The notes below the pieces were generated by a model. That model was given only the letters and a program-made list of their open reading frames with translations, was not told where the DNA came from and made no database searches. The translations under genes and the position numbers were made by a program. Shown in pieces: positions 37,301-47,194 of a stretch of DNA of 64,000 bases (its first letter is position 1; each line of letters begins with the position of its first letter). Source of the DNA: Macquaria australasica (Eukaryota > Chordata > Actinopteri > Centrarchiformes > Percichthyidae); the NCBI GenBank assembly GCA_005408345.1, contig SEMN01000007.1, positions 2,330,001-2,394,000 on the forward strand. The letters run 5' to 3'.

Positions 37301-40300
37301 ACAAAACGTATGCCAGCAAAGTGAGGGTGACAGTGACAGTACAGTTGTCCTGTCGTTTATATCAACACATACAAATATAAACACGGTGTGAGACATGTGA
37401 CTTAGTGCTGCCTCTTTTATGCACAGATGTAATTATCGCTGTCAAACTAAACAAACACGTATAGCAGACAAGAGAAAGAATACTACAATGTAACTCCACT
37501 ACAAGTAAAAGTACCAACTAATCATCAGCAAAATGTACTTAAAGTATCAAAAGTAAAAGTACTGTCCCGTTTGTTCTTTGGTCACAAGCCAAAAAAGGTT
37601 GGGACCCACTGGTTTAATCTTATAATATTTTGTTTTATATTATATGTAATATTTTGTAAAATCGCCATCTGCAAAGTAACTACAGCTGTCATATAAAGGT
37701 AGTGAAGTAAAAAGTACAATATTGCCCTCTGAACTGTAGCGGAGTACAAGTATAAAGTAGCAGAAGATGGAAATACTCATGTAATGTACTCGGTTACTTT
37801 CCACCACTGCAGATGGATTATTCATAATACATTCATTCTAAAACATTAAAGTTGACCAGATAGCGTGCAATGTACTGAGCTGAGTACAGAACACACTGCT
37901 ACAGATCCTCTCGCCACACAACATTAAGTTGATTAAAGAGTTTATTCGCAGAACAGATGGTGTATTTCTTTCAAAGCGGCCGGTTGGAACAGTGTAACAC
38001 AGAGATTACTGCTCATTCCTCCAAAATATCAAATCAAGCTGTGAGGCATAATCATCGACCGTCAGTGAATTTTATCTGGAAACGTCTGTGACAAGGTGGT
38101 GCTGGATCTGGAAGCTCCTACATTGCAACACAACACAACACATCGTCTGCTTCCCAAGCGTCGCATGAAAACAGCCACACCCTCCTGTGCTCATCTGGAG
38201 AAGCCTCGCTGCTCCAGCCCGGCTCGATCCAAACCGGATCAGCCTCCCTCTGAAAACACTTTGGCTTCCCTTTATGATATTATCTGCTGCTCTGTGAGCC
38301 CTGTGTATCCCACTGCAGCCCCACCCAGATTCTTACACTAACCTCACCAACCATCTTGAATCTGAGCGTGACCATTTTCCACCTTAACTTCATCATTTCA
38401 GTGCTTATACTTTTTAAATTCTTCACCTTAACCCTGTCGGGATCCTTAATCTCACACTTCTTCCTGCACTGCTGCATCTGGGGTTTTGTGGTGTCTCGTG
38501 TTTTGTGGCTTCCTTCCAAAAAAGACGTGTTGGAGCGCACCACTCCCCATATAGAATTCCTGCTCTCCGAAAATGGAGAGAAGGATGGAGAGGAGGGTGG
38601 GATAGGATTGTAGTGAGTGGAGGAGGAAAGGGAGGAGGAGGGAAATTCCATACCGACACTGAGGGATGGAGAGGAGCTTCAGTACACACATGTAAATCTT
38701 AATGATAGCCTATAATGCAATATATTGTACAAATATGGAAGAAAAGAGGTGTCAGACTGAAGGAAGACTGATAAGGAAGCTTTTGAGTACTTCAAAGCCT
38801 TCTTCACACTCCAGCTCAATATGGTTATTATGTCTCATGTTAGTGCTCAGAAGACGTGACGCTGTTGTGAAGGTATTTCCTTTAAGACTCTTCCAACAAG
38901 CTGGATGAAAAAACATTCCAACTGTTGCACAATAAATAAGATTTTAGTAGTAAATAGTTGTAACTGCATTTCCCATCCAGGTAGCCAGAAATGACAAACC
39001 TATGCCCTTGCTCTTCTTGTGAAACACAAGCGCAAAACAAAATCTACACAGTAACATCAATATAAACCAATATAACGGTTGATAACATTGTCATTTTGGT
39101 TAAAAAGGTGAAAAAATTGAGCAAGGAGATATGTCATCTCCGGCTGCCATCTTTGTTTGGAGTAGGAAAAAGCGGCGCAACTTGGGAAACGGGTTTCCAG
39201 ATGGTCAGAAGAGTTTTTGAGGATTCTGGAAAGTGTTTTTAAGTGATCTTCTTGACATATGTTTTTCAGAAAATCAGACGCACAGCTCTGTAACGGAAAT
39301 CTAACATTACACGAGAGGCACAAAGTGGGGCTAGGATGCACCGAATGTTTCATTTCTCTTGGAAACACTGGCGAGAATAGCAGATCCTAGTTAAACTTAT
39401 TGAGATCTTAAACCAAAATGCTTCTTCAGTTTATGGATGGATGAAATGATTTATGAAAAATTAGAAGAAAGTGAGAGGAAAACGTCAGCGTTCTGCCTGG
39501 AAGTCATCAGTTGCTGAGATTTACATACAAAACAATGAATGCATCTCTTATGAAGCCCAACGACACGGCTGAAAAGTCCTGTTACTTATTCGCATGCGAG
39601 TGTTCTCCGTCTTCCATATGCATGAGTGTACGCACGCAGAACACAAGCGACTCCACCAACAATGACGGCGTAAAGAATTCTGCTGCTTTGATTCTTTGCA
39701 CCAGTGCAAGTAAACACATCTGAACCTCAAAGAGTGAAAACTGGAGTTTTTGCAAAAGCTGTGACAAGGAGTCATGGAGGTTTTGCTTGCAGTGAGTCAC
39801 TATGATTTTATCCTTGATATGTTGTTGTATAAATAAACGCAGTACACGTAACCAGAGGAGCCTTTGGCCTCTGGATCAGCTCTGCAGTTTCTCGGGAAAA
39901 TGTGCTTAAACCGCAGAGAAAAGGTACCTGTAGGCTTCAAATAGATCTGCAGCTGACTGTATTTAAAGATCACAAGCACTCACAACTAGCAGTGTTACTA
40001 CCTGTCCGTTTCCACTCTGTTAGACCCCCATAAAAGCAGAAATGGCATTAAAAAACAAACAAACTTGAATCTCTCAAATCTGTGTTTTATGAATTTAAAG
40101 GAAGCACAGACACAAGGCATCAAAATATTCTGTAGCTTTTCAGCAGACTTGATAAATTAAAAAGTCCATAAAACTCGACCTCTGGAAAGCTCTTATCAAG
40201 GAGAGGGTAAATGTACTCTTGTGCCGAAGGAGAAGAAGGTAAAAACACGACAAGGACACACTGTAAATCAAACGCTGTAACTATTCATAATGCCAGAATG

Positions 40301-41681
40301 TTACATTTTGCAGCAAGAAAGCCTCTTTCCACAAGAGACCACATTACATGAACACATTAGACTGATGGAGGTTATTGATCAAAGGGTTCTGCCTTTTCGT
40401 CCTGCATATACAACATATTGCACAGAGACGTTTTAAAACATAGAAAAAAGACCAAAATACCTACAAACAGATGGCATTGTTAGATATAGAGCTGAAACAA
40501 CGGATTCAATGATTAGTCGATGGACAGAAAATTATTGATAAACTATTTTGATAATCAGTCAATTGTTTACAGTATTTATTGCCATACATGTATTTGGCTC
40601 CAGCCTCTTAACTGAGGATTTCCTGCTTTTCTGTTTTATAGCATTGAAACCTTGAATATTTTGGGGTTTTGGGCTCTTGGTCTGACAAAACAAACAATCT
40701 GAAGACATCATCTTGGGTTTTTCACTATTTTCTGACAATCGATTAATCGAGAACATAATCTGCAGATTAATCGATAGTAAGAATAATCATTATCATGCAG
40801 CCCTAATTAGATTATATTTAAAGACAGACATTGGTTGTCAGAGGCTCATAAAGGAAAGAAAATGTCACCTGAATAATTTGAGCATTTTTTGTCTTAAAAG
40901 CATATATCTAAATCAGTCTTAATAAGAGGAACCTATTAATTGACTTTACGTCAAATAAACAGTGAAGTAATGGCTGCCGTTGTCACTTTTCTGCCAACAG
41001 TTTACAGGTTTTCTTGATTTTTTTTCTACAACGTTCACAAAAGAACTGGGGGAACTAATCTGGTTTAGTGGTTGGAAAAGATTACTAGCATGCCTTGGCC
41101 AGGAAGGAGAACCCATGTGCCGCTGAGGAACAATAGGATGCAGGTTTCCAGCCCAAAAACACTTTGAACTCAGCTGGTGTCGGTTTAAATCAAAACTGCA
41201 TCATTAGCAGCTCCACAGCACATGACTTGGACACCGTTTATGGGCATCGTGGCATTTCGAGGGTGCGAGTGCACTCAGCAGGCCTTTTACTCACTTTCCG
41301 GTCCTTCACATCCTCCCCGACTGCTTCAATGACCCCGGAGCCCTCCATTCCCATCGTGACAGGCGGGGCGGGCAGCAGCTCGTACAGCCCCTGTCTGCCC
41401 AGCAGCTCGGCGAAGTTCAGCCCGCACGCCTTGACCCGCACCAGGACCTCTCCCGCCTTCAGCTGCGGCTCGCTCTGCGCCTTCACCTGCAGCTTGACTT
41501 TGTCGTAGCCCCCGTACCCCGTCAGGACCAGAGCGCGGCAGGAGAGAGGCTTCTCCTCGGCCGCAGCAGGGCTGCTCCCGGACTCCTGCGGTGCATCTGA
41601 AGCAGCCGCCGGGGGGTCGTCGGGCTGCTTCTCCTGCTCAGGTTGTTGCTGCTGAGTTGGAGCCTCTTCTTCGCCAGACAT
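27847..41681 (-). CDS. vat1: Synaptic vesicle membrane protein VAT-1 homologue, six exons
   Basis: VAT1 is a cytosolic and membrane-associated member of the MDR/quinone-oxidoreductase family, linked to synaptic vesicles, phospholipid transfer and mitochondrial dynamics. Exons (minus strand): 41295-41681, 35317-35524, 31766-31936, 31496-31585, 30302-30540, 27847-28038. All introns are GT-AG and the phases (0,1,1,1,0) join cleanly to 1287 bases, 428 residues. A low-complexity E/Q/P/A-rich head (1-48) precedes the GroES-like domain (LVLTGYGGYDKVKLQ, ACGLNFAELLGRQGLY, MGMEGSGV). The NADPH-binding Rossmann signature AAGGVG lies at 197-202, assembled across an exon junction. The substrate-side segment ICGFHLGY and the closing IGKVILLP follow. 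A 40-residue Glu/Lys-rich tail ends the protein and is longer than I recall for mammalian VAT1. The head-to-head neighbour rnd2 matches the human order. Confidence 0.97.
28216..28693 (+). mobile_element. TTAA-ended MITE, second family
   Basis: Ends are TTAAACCTGCATTAATTC and, inverted, TTAAAGCTGCTCCAGTC, so the termini are short inverted repeats with TTAA borders. Interior landmarks are GTTTTGGTCTCCACTAATTC, GGCTCTTTAGCTGCTAAA and CTATGTTCACCAGCTAGTC. The same unit occurs at 62940-63521 and in part at 62765 and 53418-53706. Confidence 0.85.
29301..29318. repeat. G18 homopolymer
   Basis: Eighteen consecutive G on the plus strand (C on the vat1 sense strand). Length may be affected by sequencing error. 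Confidence 0.9.
29500..30104. mobile_element. Palindromic TTAA-type MITE (copy 2), ends eroded
   Basis: Left arm has GGAAATACGCTTATCTGC, GGTTAGCTTAGCTTAGCATA and GGAAACAGCTAGCCTGGC; the centre has TTGCCAGGCAACCAGTGG; the right arm repeats these inverted. It matches 16639-17277. The terminal TTAAAGGAATAG is degraded on both sides. Confidence 0.85.
30302..30540 (-). CDS. vat1: vat1 exon 5 (residues 286-365)
   Basis: Acceptor CATTCTAG, then GAANCVTGQKKNLLAMAKTW, NQLSLNTLKLMQANKAICGF and IKPRIDSCHHFEE; donor GTTAGT (less common +3 T but acceptable). Phase 0 exit. Confidence 0.96.
30541..31495 (-). other. vat1 intron 4
   Basis: 955-base GT-AG intron holding one AGTACTTTTACTT-type repeat and an A/T-rich remainder. 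The open frames near 30600-30975 have no coding support. Confidence 0.85.
30985..31327. repeat. AGTACTTTTACTT-type repeat copy in vat1 intron 4
   Basis: Contains TTACAAGTAAAAGTCCTC, GGCAAAATGTACTTAGAGTA, GGAGTAGAAGTATACAGTAG and GTTACTTCCCACCTCTG in the family order (minus orientation relative to 44010). Confidence 0.87.
31496..31585 (-). CDS. vat1: vat1 exon 4 (residues 256-286)
   Basis: Acceptor CTCTCTGCAG, then GVDIVLDPLGGSDTQKGFSL and LKPLGTLIVF; donor GTAAGA. Too short to stand out as an open frame. Found from the conserved DIVLDPLGGSDT string and matching phase. Confidence 0.95.
31766..31936 (-). CDS. vat1: vat1 exon 3 (residues 199-256)
   Basis: Acceptor CATAG, then GGVGIAVTQLCQTVQDVTVF; contains FGTASASKHE and HPIDYRTKDYVEEI; ends KISPK plus one base before donor GTGAGA. 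The glycine-rich cofactor loop is split between exons 2 and 3. Confidence 0.96.
34364..34391. repeat. (CA)n microsatellite
   Basis: About 14 CA units. Confidence 0.95.
34668..34985 (+). repeat. ATTAATCGATT-type MITE copy in vat1 intron 2
   Basis: Starts AGGGCTGCGACTAACAATTA, the canonical left end of the family, with TATCGATTAATG and ATCCATTAATCGG. The right end has decayed to TTCATTGGTTAATGGCTTCAGC. Confidence 0.85.
35317..35524 (-). CDS. vat1: vat1 exon 2 (residues 130-199)
   Basis: Acceptor CCCTTAG, then VGDRVIMLSRSGMWQE; ends GKSVLIHMAA plus one base before donor GTAAGA. It carries the end of the GroES-like domain and strand 1 of the Rossmann fold. Confidence 0.96.
36205..36512 (+). repeat. 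ATTAATCGATT-type MITE copy
   Basis: TATTTTCATTATCGATTAAT at the left, TTGTCCGACCAACATTTTAAAACCC in the middle and GAGAAGCTGGAACCAGTAAAC then TTTCAGCTCTAAC at the right, all family landmarks. Confidence 0.85.
37470..37810. repeat. AGTACTTTTACTT-type repeat containing an hAT-like fragment
   Basis: CACTACAAGTAAAAGTACCA and AAGTATCAAAAGTAAAAGTA, then an inserted AAAAAAGGTTGGGACCCACTG (the end of the CAGTGGTTCCCAACC family) at about 37590-37612, then AGCGGAGTACAAGTATAAAG and GGTTACTTTCCACCACTG completing the host repeat. Confidence 0.75.
40487..40806 (-). repeat. ATTAATCGATT-type MITE copy, well preserved right end
   Basis: Ends AGAGCTGAAACAACGGATTC and (inverted) AGGGCTGCATGATAATGATT. Interior GACAATCGATTAATCGAGAA and GGGGTTTTGGGCTCTTGGTC. 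Confidence 0.87.
41295..41681 (-). CDS. vat1: vat1 exon 1 (residues 1-129)
   Basis: Starts at MSGEEEAPTQ and ends ...EDVKDRK, followed by donor GTGAGT. The acidic, Gln/Pro/Ala-rich head is predicted to be disordered. The GroES-like fold starts at about residue 49. Phase 0 exit. Confidence 0.96.
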
Positions 41682-41830
41682 GATGAGCGCTCTTCTAGAT
41701 TTCCAGATCGACAGTTCAGCTTGCTTGGGCGTTAATTTAAAAAGAAAGGTAAAATGAGATTATTGCTGCGTGGTTTCCTGTCTGTGCGCTCCGCTCAACA
41801 AGTGACCAATGTAAAGGCAGACACATTTAA
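41682..41830 (-). promoter_or_regulatory. vat1: vat1 5' UTR and proximal promoter
   Basis: Immediately upstream of the vat1 ATG. On the minus strand the region has an inverted CCAAT box (ATTGG, 41806-41810) and a short CpG-containing stretch (GAGCGGAGCGCACAG). No TATA box is evident. This is inferred from position and motifs; the transcription start is not defined. Confidence 0.5.
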
Positions 41831-42480
41831 AACATTAGTTCCGGTTTGGATTTTCACAATAAAACACTTCAATTAGATTAGTCAATAATAGTTTTAAAAA
41901 TATTATTAAAACACGCATAATGGACCTACAAACAATTAGTATAGTTAGTTTCACATTGATTAGTTAGGTAACAAAAAACACAATATTAATAGAATTTCTT
42001 AAAATGATTGTGCTGGTGACATAAAAAAGAAAATAAAATGAGCTTAAAAAGAAATCTCACCAATAACCCCCCCCTAGAAAACAACCCAATGACAACTAAA
42101 ATAAGATTTGACTAATGAAACCACACTCTATTCATTTTTTAATCCGTCAAAATCAATCCTAGCAATGCCATGAGGTCATCCTGACCCAAGAAATCTAGGC
42201 TAGGCTTTGAACAATAATAATAAGTAAAAATCAGATTTATATTGCACTTTTCAGTGTACTCGAAGGTGTGTTAAAACAGAAAATGTGAAGAAAATGCCAG
42301 ATAAGGTTTAATACTTACATACATTTAGTCTCGTATGTTTTTGTTTCAGTGCTAACCTAGAGATATTTTTATGAATGTAACTGAATATGTTCTTTTTAAT
42401 CTGAAATTGACATAAAGCAGACCTCACACTCTTGTGATGTGATTTTACAACTTGAAAAAGCTTTTATTTAAATGCAAAAT
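41831..42480. other. vat1-rnd2 intergenic region, part 1
   Basis: AT-rich, with no feature recognised between the vat1 promoter and the small unit at 42.48 kb. Confidence 0.6.
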
Positions 42481-42487
42481 CTTGTAA

Positions 42488-42727
42488 CTTCCGGTGTATT
42501 TCTACCTGTTTTCCGGGCGGCTTGACGCAGCTGAAAAAGTGACCGATCCTGTTTGTTGTATAAATGTGAGTCAGGGAGCTGCGGAGGGCTTCAAACCCCG
42601 GACACTGGAGTACTGGGGGGAGAAATGGGATTATTTGCGTTCACAGCTGGAGGAAATGCATGCAGATCAGCTCCCACCTGCCACTCACAGGTTATATAAA
42701 ATCTATGATAATCTTATACAGATGTGA
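42488..42727 (+). pseudogene. Unrecognised short coding-like unit (possible small gene, terminal exon or retrocopy)
   Basis: An open frame of 79 codons runs to TGA at 42725-42727 with coding-like codon use. It includes GFKPRTLEYWGEKWDYLRSQ and ends HRLYKIYDNLIQM. I do not recognise the family. There is no in-frame ATG before codon 57; the frame is closed by TAA at 42485-42487. The only upstream ATG (42565) is immediately followed by TGA. An ETS-like ACTTCCGG sits at 42487-42494 and AATAAA at 42795-42800, so a compact unspliced transcript is conceivable. Options are a terminal coding exon with an acceptor at a CAG (42512-42520 or 42571-42573), a retrocopy that lost its start, or a gene using a non-AUG start. 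Coding status is uncertain. Confidence 0.4.
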
Positions 42728-42794
42728 TGAATTGTGTTCTCCAGTTGTTTACCATTATAGTAAAACAATCTTAAGAAGTCACCACTTTCTTTTC

Positions 42795-42800
42795 AATAAA
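42795..42800 (+). terminator. Polyadenylation signal AATAAA
   Basis: Canonical AATAAA 68 bases after the stop of the small open frame, with TATT/GTGT-rich sequence downstream. It could end a short transcript from the unit at 42.48 kb. Confidence 0.45.
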
Positions 42801-43439
42801 AACCTCTATTAAAAATGTGTATTTAGTGTATTTTGCAAATATGGGAACCAATCCAAGGTGAGTTTACTCCCTTTATATCATCATGTAAGTTTGTGGAATT
42901 TGTTAGTTATTTATGAGAAATCAAGCTCACTCCTGAAAGAGAAGAAATACAAGACTTTTATTGTAGAATGAGACTCACAAACTTCTATAAACACTCGAAT
43001 CCATTATTCTAATAGAAAGTGAAAGACAATCCTGATGTACCGATATTTAAGGTCTTTACAGACTTGTTTTTAAAACACCTGACACAGCTGGACAATTGAT
43101 ATTCAGCCACACTCAAGTGGAATATTTATAGCTAAGGTCCTTGCCTTCATAATGGCAGTTGCTTGTTTCAGTCACCCAACATGTGCCCACACACAGTCTG
43201 TGCACACTCAGATTCTTGCACCCTGCAACTGGAGCTGCTCTCTCATCTTGTTATGTGGTTGAGTCTGTCAGACAGGAAGTGGAAGGATGGTGAGAAACAG
43301 AGATGACTTTTTAAAAAGGGCAGGAAATTCCTTTTTTTAAACATAAAGACACAAGTAAGGTCAGAAGTTGTTAGTTTTACACTTCCTTTCCTCCCCATTC
43401 AAGTTCAGAGGAAGCTGTCACTGAGACTCAAAGAGAGAA

Positions 43440-43440
<1 letters not shown>

Positions 43441-43491
<51 letters not shown>
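43441..43491. repeat. (CA)n microsatellite, about 25 units
   Basis: Pure AC/CA run. Potential Z-DNA-forming alternating purine-pyrimidine tract. Confidence 0.97.
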
Positions 43492-43493
<2 letters not shown>

Positions 43494-43622
43494 ACACTTG
43501 TGTAACACACTCTTCACACAGCTGCTACAAACATGGTGTTGGTTGGGAAAACAAACGGCTGTGATAAATAGTTCTAGTCTGAGGGAAATGTGGTAAATGT
43601 TGTCAGATGCTCTATATTTTCT

Positions 43623-43639
43623 ACACACACACACACACA

Positions 43640-43695
<56 letters not shown>
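43623..43695. repeat. (CA)n microsatellite, about 36 units, one interruption
   Basis: AC/CA run broken once by ATAC near 43645. Only about 130 bases from the previous CA tract. Confidence 0.97.
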
Positions 43696-43697
<2 letters not shown>

Positions 43698-44009
43698 GTA
43701 ATCACAGTTTTTCCGTCACACTCAGGATGCTTTTGAATGCACAATGTGGCCACTTGTTGGTGAACAAAGGTTTTGCATAAAGTGCAAAAAGTTCAGTTCA
43801 GATCTGTTTCTAAACTCCCTGTGAGTGTGAACTAACTTAAAATGGAAGTTCACCCTAAAGAAAAAAAGGAGAATTTGACATTATCTGCATTTCTGCTATT
43901 GTTGGAGTTGCAGTTTTGAATTCATTAACATGCCTTACTAACTAACAACTGTAACCTACACTTAAAAGAAATGTTTCCAGAAATGTATAAAATGGATCTA
44001 CAATAAAAG

Positions 44010-44425
44010 AGGCAGTGGTGGAATCCACTGAAATAAACACATTCAAATAAGTACTGTACTTAAGCACAAAGTTGAGGTACTATTTCCATTTTCTGTTTAT
44101 GCTACTCCACTACATTTATATAACTATAGTCACTATAGTTAGCAGGTTAAGAGTTTACACACAAAACCTGGGATGACCTAAATATGATGCATTGTTATGG
44201 ATTAAACTAACCAAATGTATATTAAGTAGTTCAAACTTGCCTCGACCTACCACAAAATTAAAATTCTGCTTAAATTCAAAAATAATGTGTCGTAATATCA
44301 TGACATGGACAGGAGCCATTCTGCTGCACAATGAGTACTTTTACTTCTGGTACTTTAAGTACACCTTGTTCATTATACTTCTGTGCCTCTCATTTGTAAG
44401 ATTCTGAACACAGGACTATATGTAA
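44010..44425 (+). repeat. AGTACTTTTACTT-type repeat, near full length
   Basis: GGCAGTGGTGGAATCCACTG at the left, then AAGTACTGTACTTAAGCAC, ATGCTACTCCACTACATTTA, GATGCATTGTTATGGATTAA, AATGAGTACTTTTACTTCTG and GGTACTTTAAGTACACC. This is the most complete copy in the window. Confidence 0.87.
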
Positions 44426-45479
44426 TTGAGTATTTCTAAGATAGAAAAATGGGCTAGGAATTTGACCATTTTGCTTTGTGACTATGATATATCTCATGTA
44501 AAATAAACAACTGATTGACAGACACAGTGCACTTCTTACAATGTTGCTTGTGAAAAATAATTGGCCTACTTCAGTTTGACCAGAAGATGGAGCTAAAAGA
44601 CTTGTAAGAAGTTAGTTCTACTGTGCAGAGCCCGCTCTCCATGTACACAGTCTATGACAAATAGCCTACAATGAAGTGAATAATGTAGTAAATGAGTAGC
44701 AATTATTCAAAGGCTACCAGATGACCAGGAAACAAGTTTCTATGAAGGGCCATCTGAGATTTAAAGCTCCACTGTACATGGACTATGACAGCTTGAAAAA
44801 CAAAGTCATTGTATGTATGAAGTATTCATGATTAGCTGATTAGCCTATTATACTGTGTGACACTTGGGTCATTGTGATAATGATAAACCACTACAAGATA
44901 TACACTTTACTAGAATAATTTCATAAAGGTTTCACTATACTGAAAACATGTTAGATTTTCTCTGCTACGTTCATTTCTAATGTATTAGCCTATAATTTAG
45001 GATGACTTACAAAAGGTGGGTAGTGAGTTTACACAGAGCGTTGAAGTGAATAAGCTGAAAAACGTTCACGTTTCACCAACACAGCCAGAGGAAGACCGGA
45101 AGAACGAGGATTTTTGGCTTCAAAGTAATAGCAAAAAAAGTAGATGTTACATTATTTATCCTTGTATGGAATGTATCTACCTAATCTACCTAGCTAGAGT
45201 GTTATTGAAGCCATATTAGGCTCTTTCTTAAGGACACTTTAGAGAGCTTGAACCCTGGCTGTGTGGTTATTATGGCCACAAGACCTCCCCTATTGATTAG
45301 TTTTGGCGCAGGCAACCACAATATGTGTTAAAAAGTTGTTTTTTTTAAATATACATATCAAGCAACGGGGGTAACCTCTAATCAACCAGCAGCCCACGAA
45401 TATGTTGTATCCATCTAGATAGATACGGTTATGTAGACTTATTTTGAAAGATTGTACAGGAAACCAGTTTTTAGAGACG
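44426..45479. other. vat1-rnd2 intergenic region, part 3
   Basis: No gene recognised. The open frame at 45016-45219 has no domain, promoter or splice support. Confidence 0.55.
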
Positions 45480-45731
45480 CTCCTTGACAGGTGTTGTCAG
45501 TGTGCCTCACTTCACTTGGAGCAGAGGAGCTCAGCGTTGCGCGGAGCATGTAGCCGAAACTACACCAGACTGCGGTGCTGAAGTTTTTGTCCGTTTTGGA
45601 TCTGAAGTGATTTCTTCTTTTACATTTTCAACATTTTCAACATTTAGAGCTGCTCTTCGACACTCAACTTGATCGGAGCTAAATGACAAGTAGGCAGCGA
45701 AACAGAAGCACTCAGTGATACTCGGGGCACG
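45480..45731 (+). promoter_or_regulatory. rnd2: rnd2 5' UTR / proximal promoter with short upstream ORFs
   Basis: GC content and CpG rise here (GCGTTGCGCGGAGC at about 45533-45546). Two upstream ATGs occur: 45548 is followed at once by TAG, and 45683-45718 is a 12-codon ORF ending 13 bases before the rnd2 start. The transcription start is unknown, so whether both lie in the mRNA is inferred. Confidence 0.5.
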
Positions 45732-45836
45732 ATGGAGAGCAAGGGATTACTTCGCTGTAAGATTGTGGTGGTCGGCGATGCGCAGTGTGGCAAGACGGCT
45801 CTCCTTCACGTTTTTGCCAAAGACTCGTACCCGGAG
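45732..45836 (+). CDS. rnd2: Rho family GTPase 2 (Rnd2), exon 1
   Basis: Rnd2 is an atypical, essentially GTPase-deficient Rho protein that stays GTP-bound and restrains RhoA signalling in neurite and migration control. Exon 1 encodes 35 residues: MESKGLLRCKIVVVGDAQCG, then the P-loop GDAQCGKT (15-22) and ALLHVFAKDSYPE, followed by donor GTAAGA in phase 0. The short N-terminus (no long extension as in Rnd1/Rnd3) favours Rnd2. So do the neighbouring vat1 and the LNMWDTSG of exon 2. Confidence 0.93.
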
Positions 45837-47194
45837 GTAAGAGACAGCATTTCATACAGATAAACACACGAGTGATGAGTTCAGGACAGGTGCGTAAAGT
45901 CCCTGAAACCGTACGGCACGACAAAGTCTCCATCAGGCCTATCATCAACTTCAAAACCTGCTTATATCATCTAAATTAAGGGAACTGACTGATGATACAC
46001 ACGTTTTAATTATATTTATTTATTTATTTTAATGTGGTTTTGCTTCTCTCTTATTGACGTACTGTAAATTAGACCGGACTGCTGGCCAAAGGTGATTTCT
46101 TCAGACAGGTTGTCTTTTTTTTAAATCATAAAATTTAGCTTGTTCTTTGCGGTTTATTATAATGTAAAAACTAGATTAAATCAAGACCCTTTCACGCTTC
46201 AGACTCGTGCACATTCAGTGCCCAGCAGCCACAGAAAAATCTGGACTCTCTGCGCTTTTGCGCATCGCGCGCGTCAGCGGCTGTTACCGCCAGTCGGTGT
46301 CGGTGCAGTCGGGTCTGTAAATACTGAAACATCACTAGTTTGACCACAGCAACTATAGTTTCACCACGGCCTGTGAGCAACACACTGAATCACCTCCTAT
46401 CTTTCTACATTGTGAGACATGCGAAGAATTAAATGTGCAATTATAATGTTTTCATTTGGGACTAAAAACTCTAAATGTCTAATGATATTAATCAAGAGAA
46501 AACTATTCACAAAAGATCACAAAATTCACAAAAGAATCTGCTGGACTAGTTAATCTTAAAGATTTAGAGTATAAAAATAACACAACACATTAGCTAATCA
46601 ATCTGAAGTTATCAGGTAGGTACAATAAAGGACTCTACACTTAAAGCTTAAATATTTGGCAGCTAACATACACTGTTCAATGAGCATTGGACATTTTGGA
46701 CAGATTAATACAATTTCATTAAATCTGTGTTGTGGTTTTGCCTTTGCTTACAGTATGTTGATGACAATACAGTTTCAAGACATTAACAACAGGAAAATTG
46801 GTATGGATGTTGTATTAAAGGTAACAGAAATACAGTAAACTGTCTGTTACCTAAAAGAAGAAACACAGATGTGATGGACTGAAATATCTTCTGTACTTGT
46901 TTACTTTTCAATTGAAACTCTTGAACTTTTTAAGGGTAATGAAATCAAAGCTTGTTGACCTAAATTTCTGAATTTGGAAATAGGTCAAAGCTCAGAACTG
47001 GCCTCATCTACTTTCCACACACGCACACACACACTATCTCATGCCTCTGATGTTCATGAGTGCGCTATCATCTGCACTACGGCTGACTGAAATAATTATT
47101 ACCTTACATTATCTTGATTTAAATTAAATCTTATAACGTACACAACACCCCTGTGAGCTTTGATCTAATTTTAGCCGCATGTGTCTCATTTCAG
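45837..47194 (+). other. rnd2: rnd2 intron 1
   Basis: 1358-base GT-AG intron in phase 0. CpG-rich start (GCGCATCGCGCGCGTCAGC at about 46259-46277), otherwise AT-rich with no recognised element. Confidence 0.9.

Larger units (their letters stand above)
35525..41294 (-). other. vat1 intron 1 (5.8 kb)
   Basis: No alternative coding exon was recognised. Contains two ATTAATCG-family MITEs (36200, 40487), an AGTACTTTTACTT-type repeat with another repeat inside it (37470-37810), a C-run at 37147-37156 and CT-rich DNA at 38340-38690. The several 60-120 residue open frames at 38.1-38.7 kb are composition artefacts. Confidence 0.75.
42801..44009. other. vat1-rnd2 intergenic region, part 2
   Basis: No gene seen. 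Contains two long CA microsatellites, listed separately. Confidence 0.6.

Noticed and set aside
38096..38691. Several overlapping open frames of 60-123 residues on both strands in vat1 intron 1
   Set aside because: CT/GA-rich composition suppresses stops on both strands. Frames overlap one another and show no domain, promoter or conservation cue.
43428..43694. Cys/Val-rich open frame
   Set aside because: It is the translation of CA/TG microsatellites.
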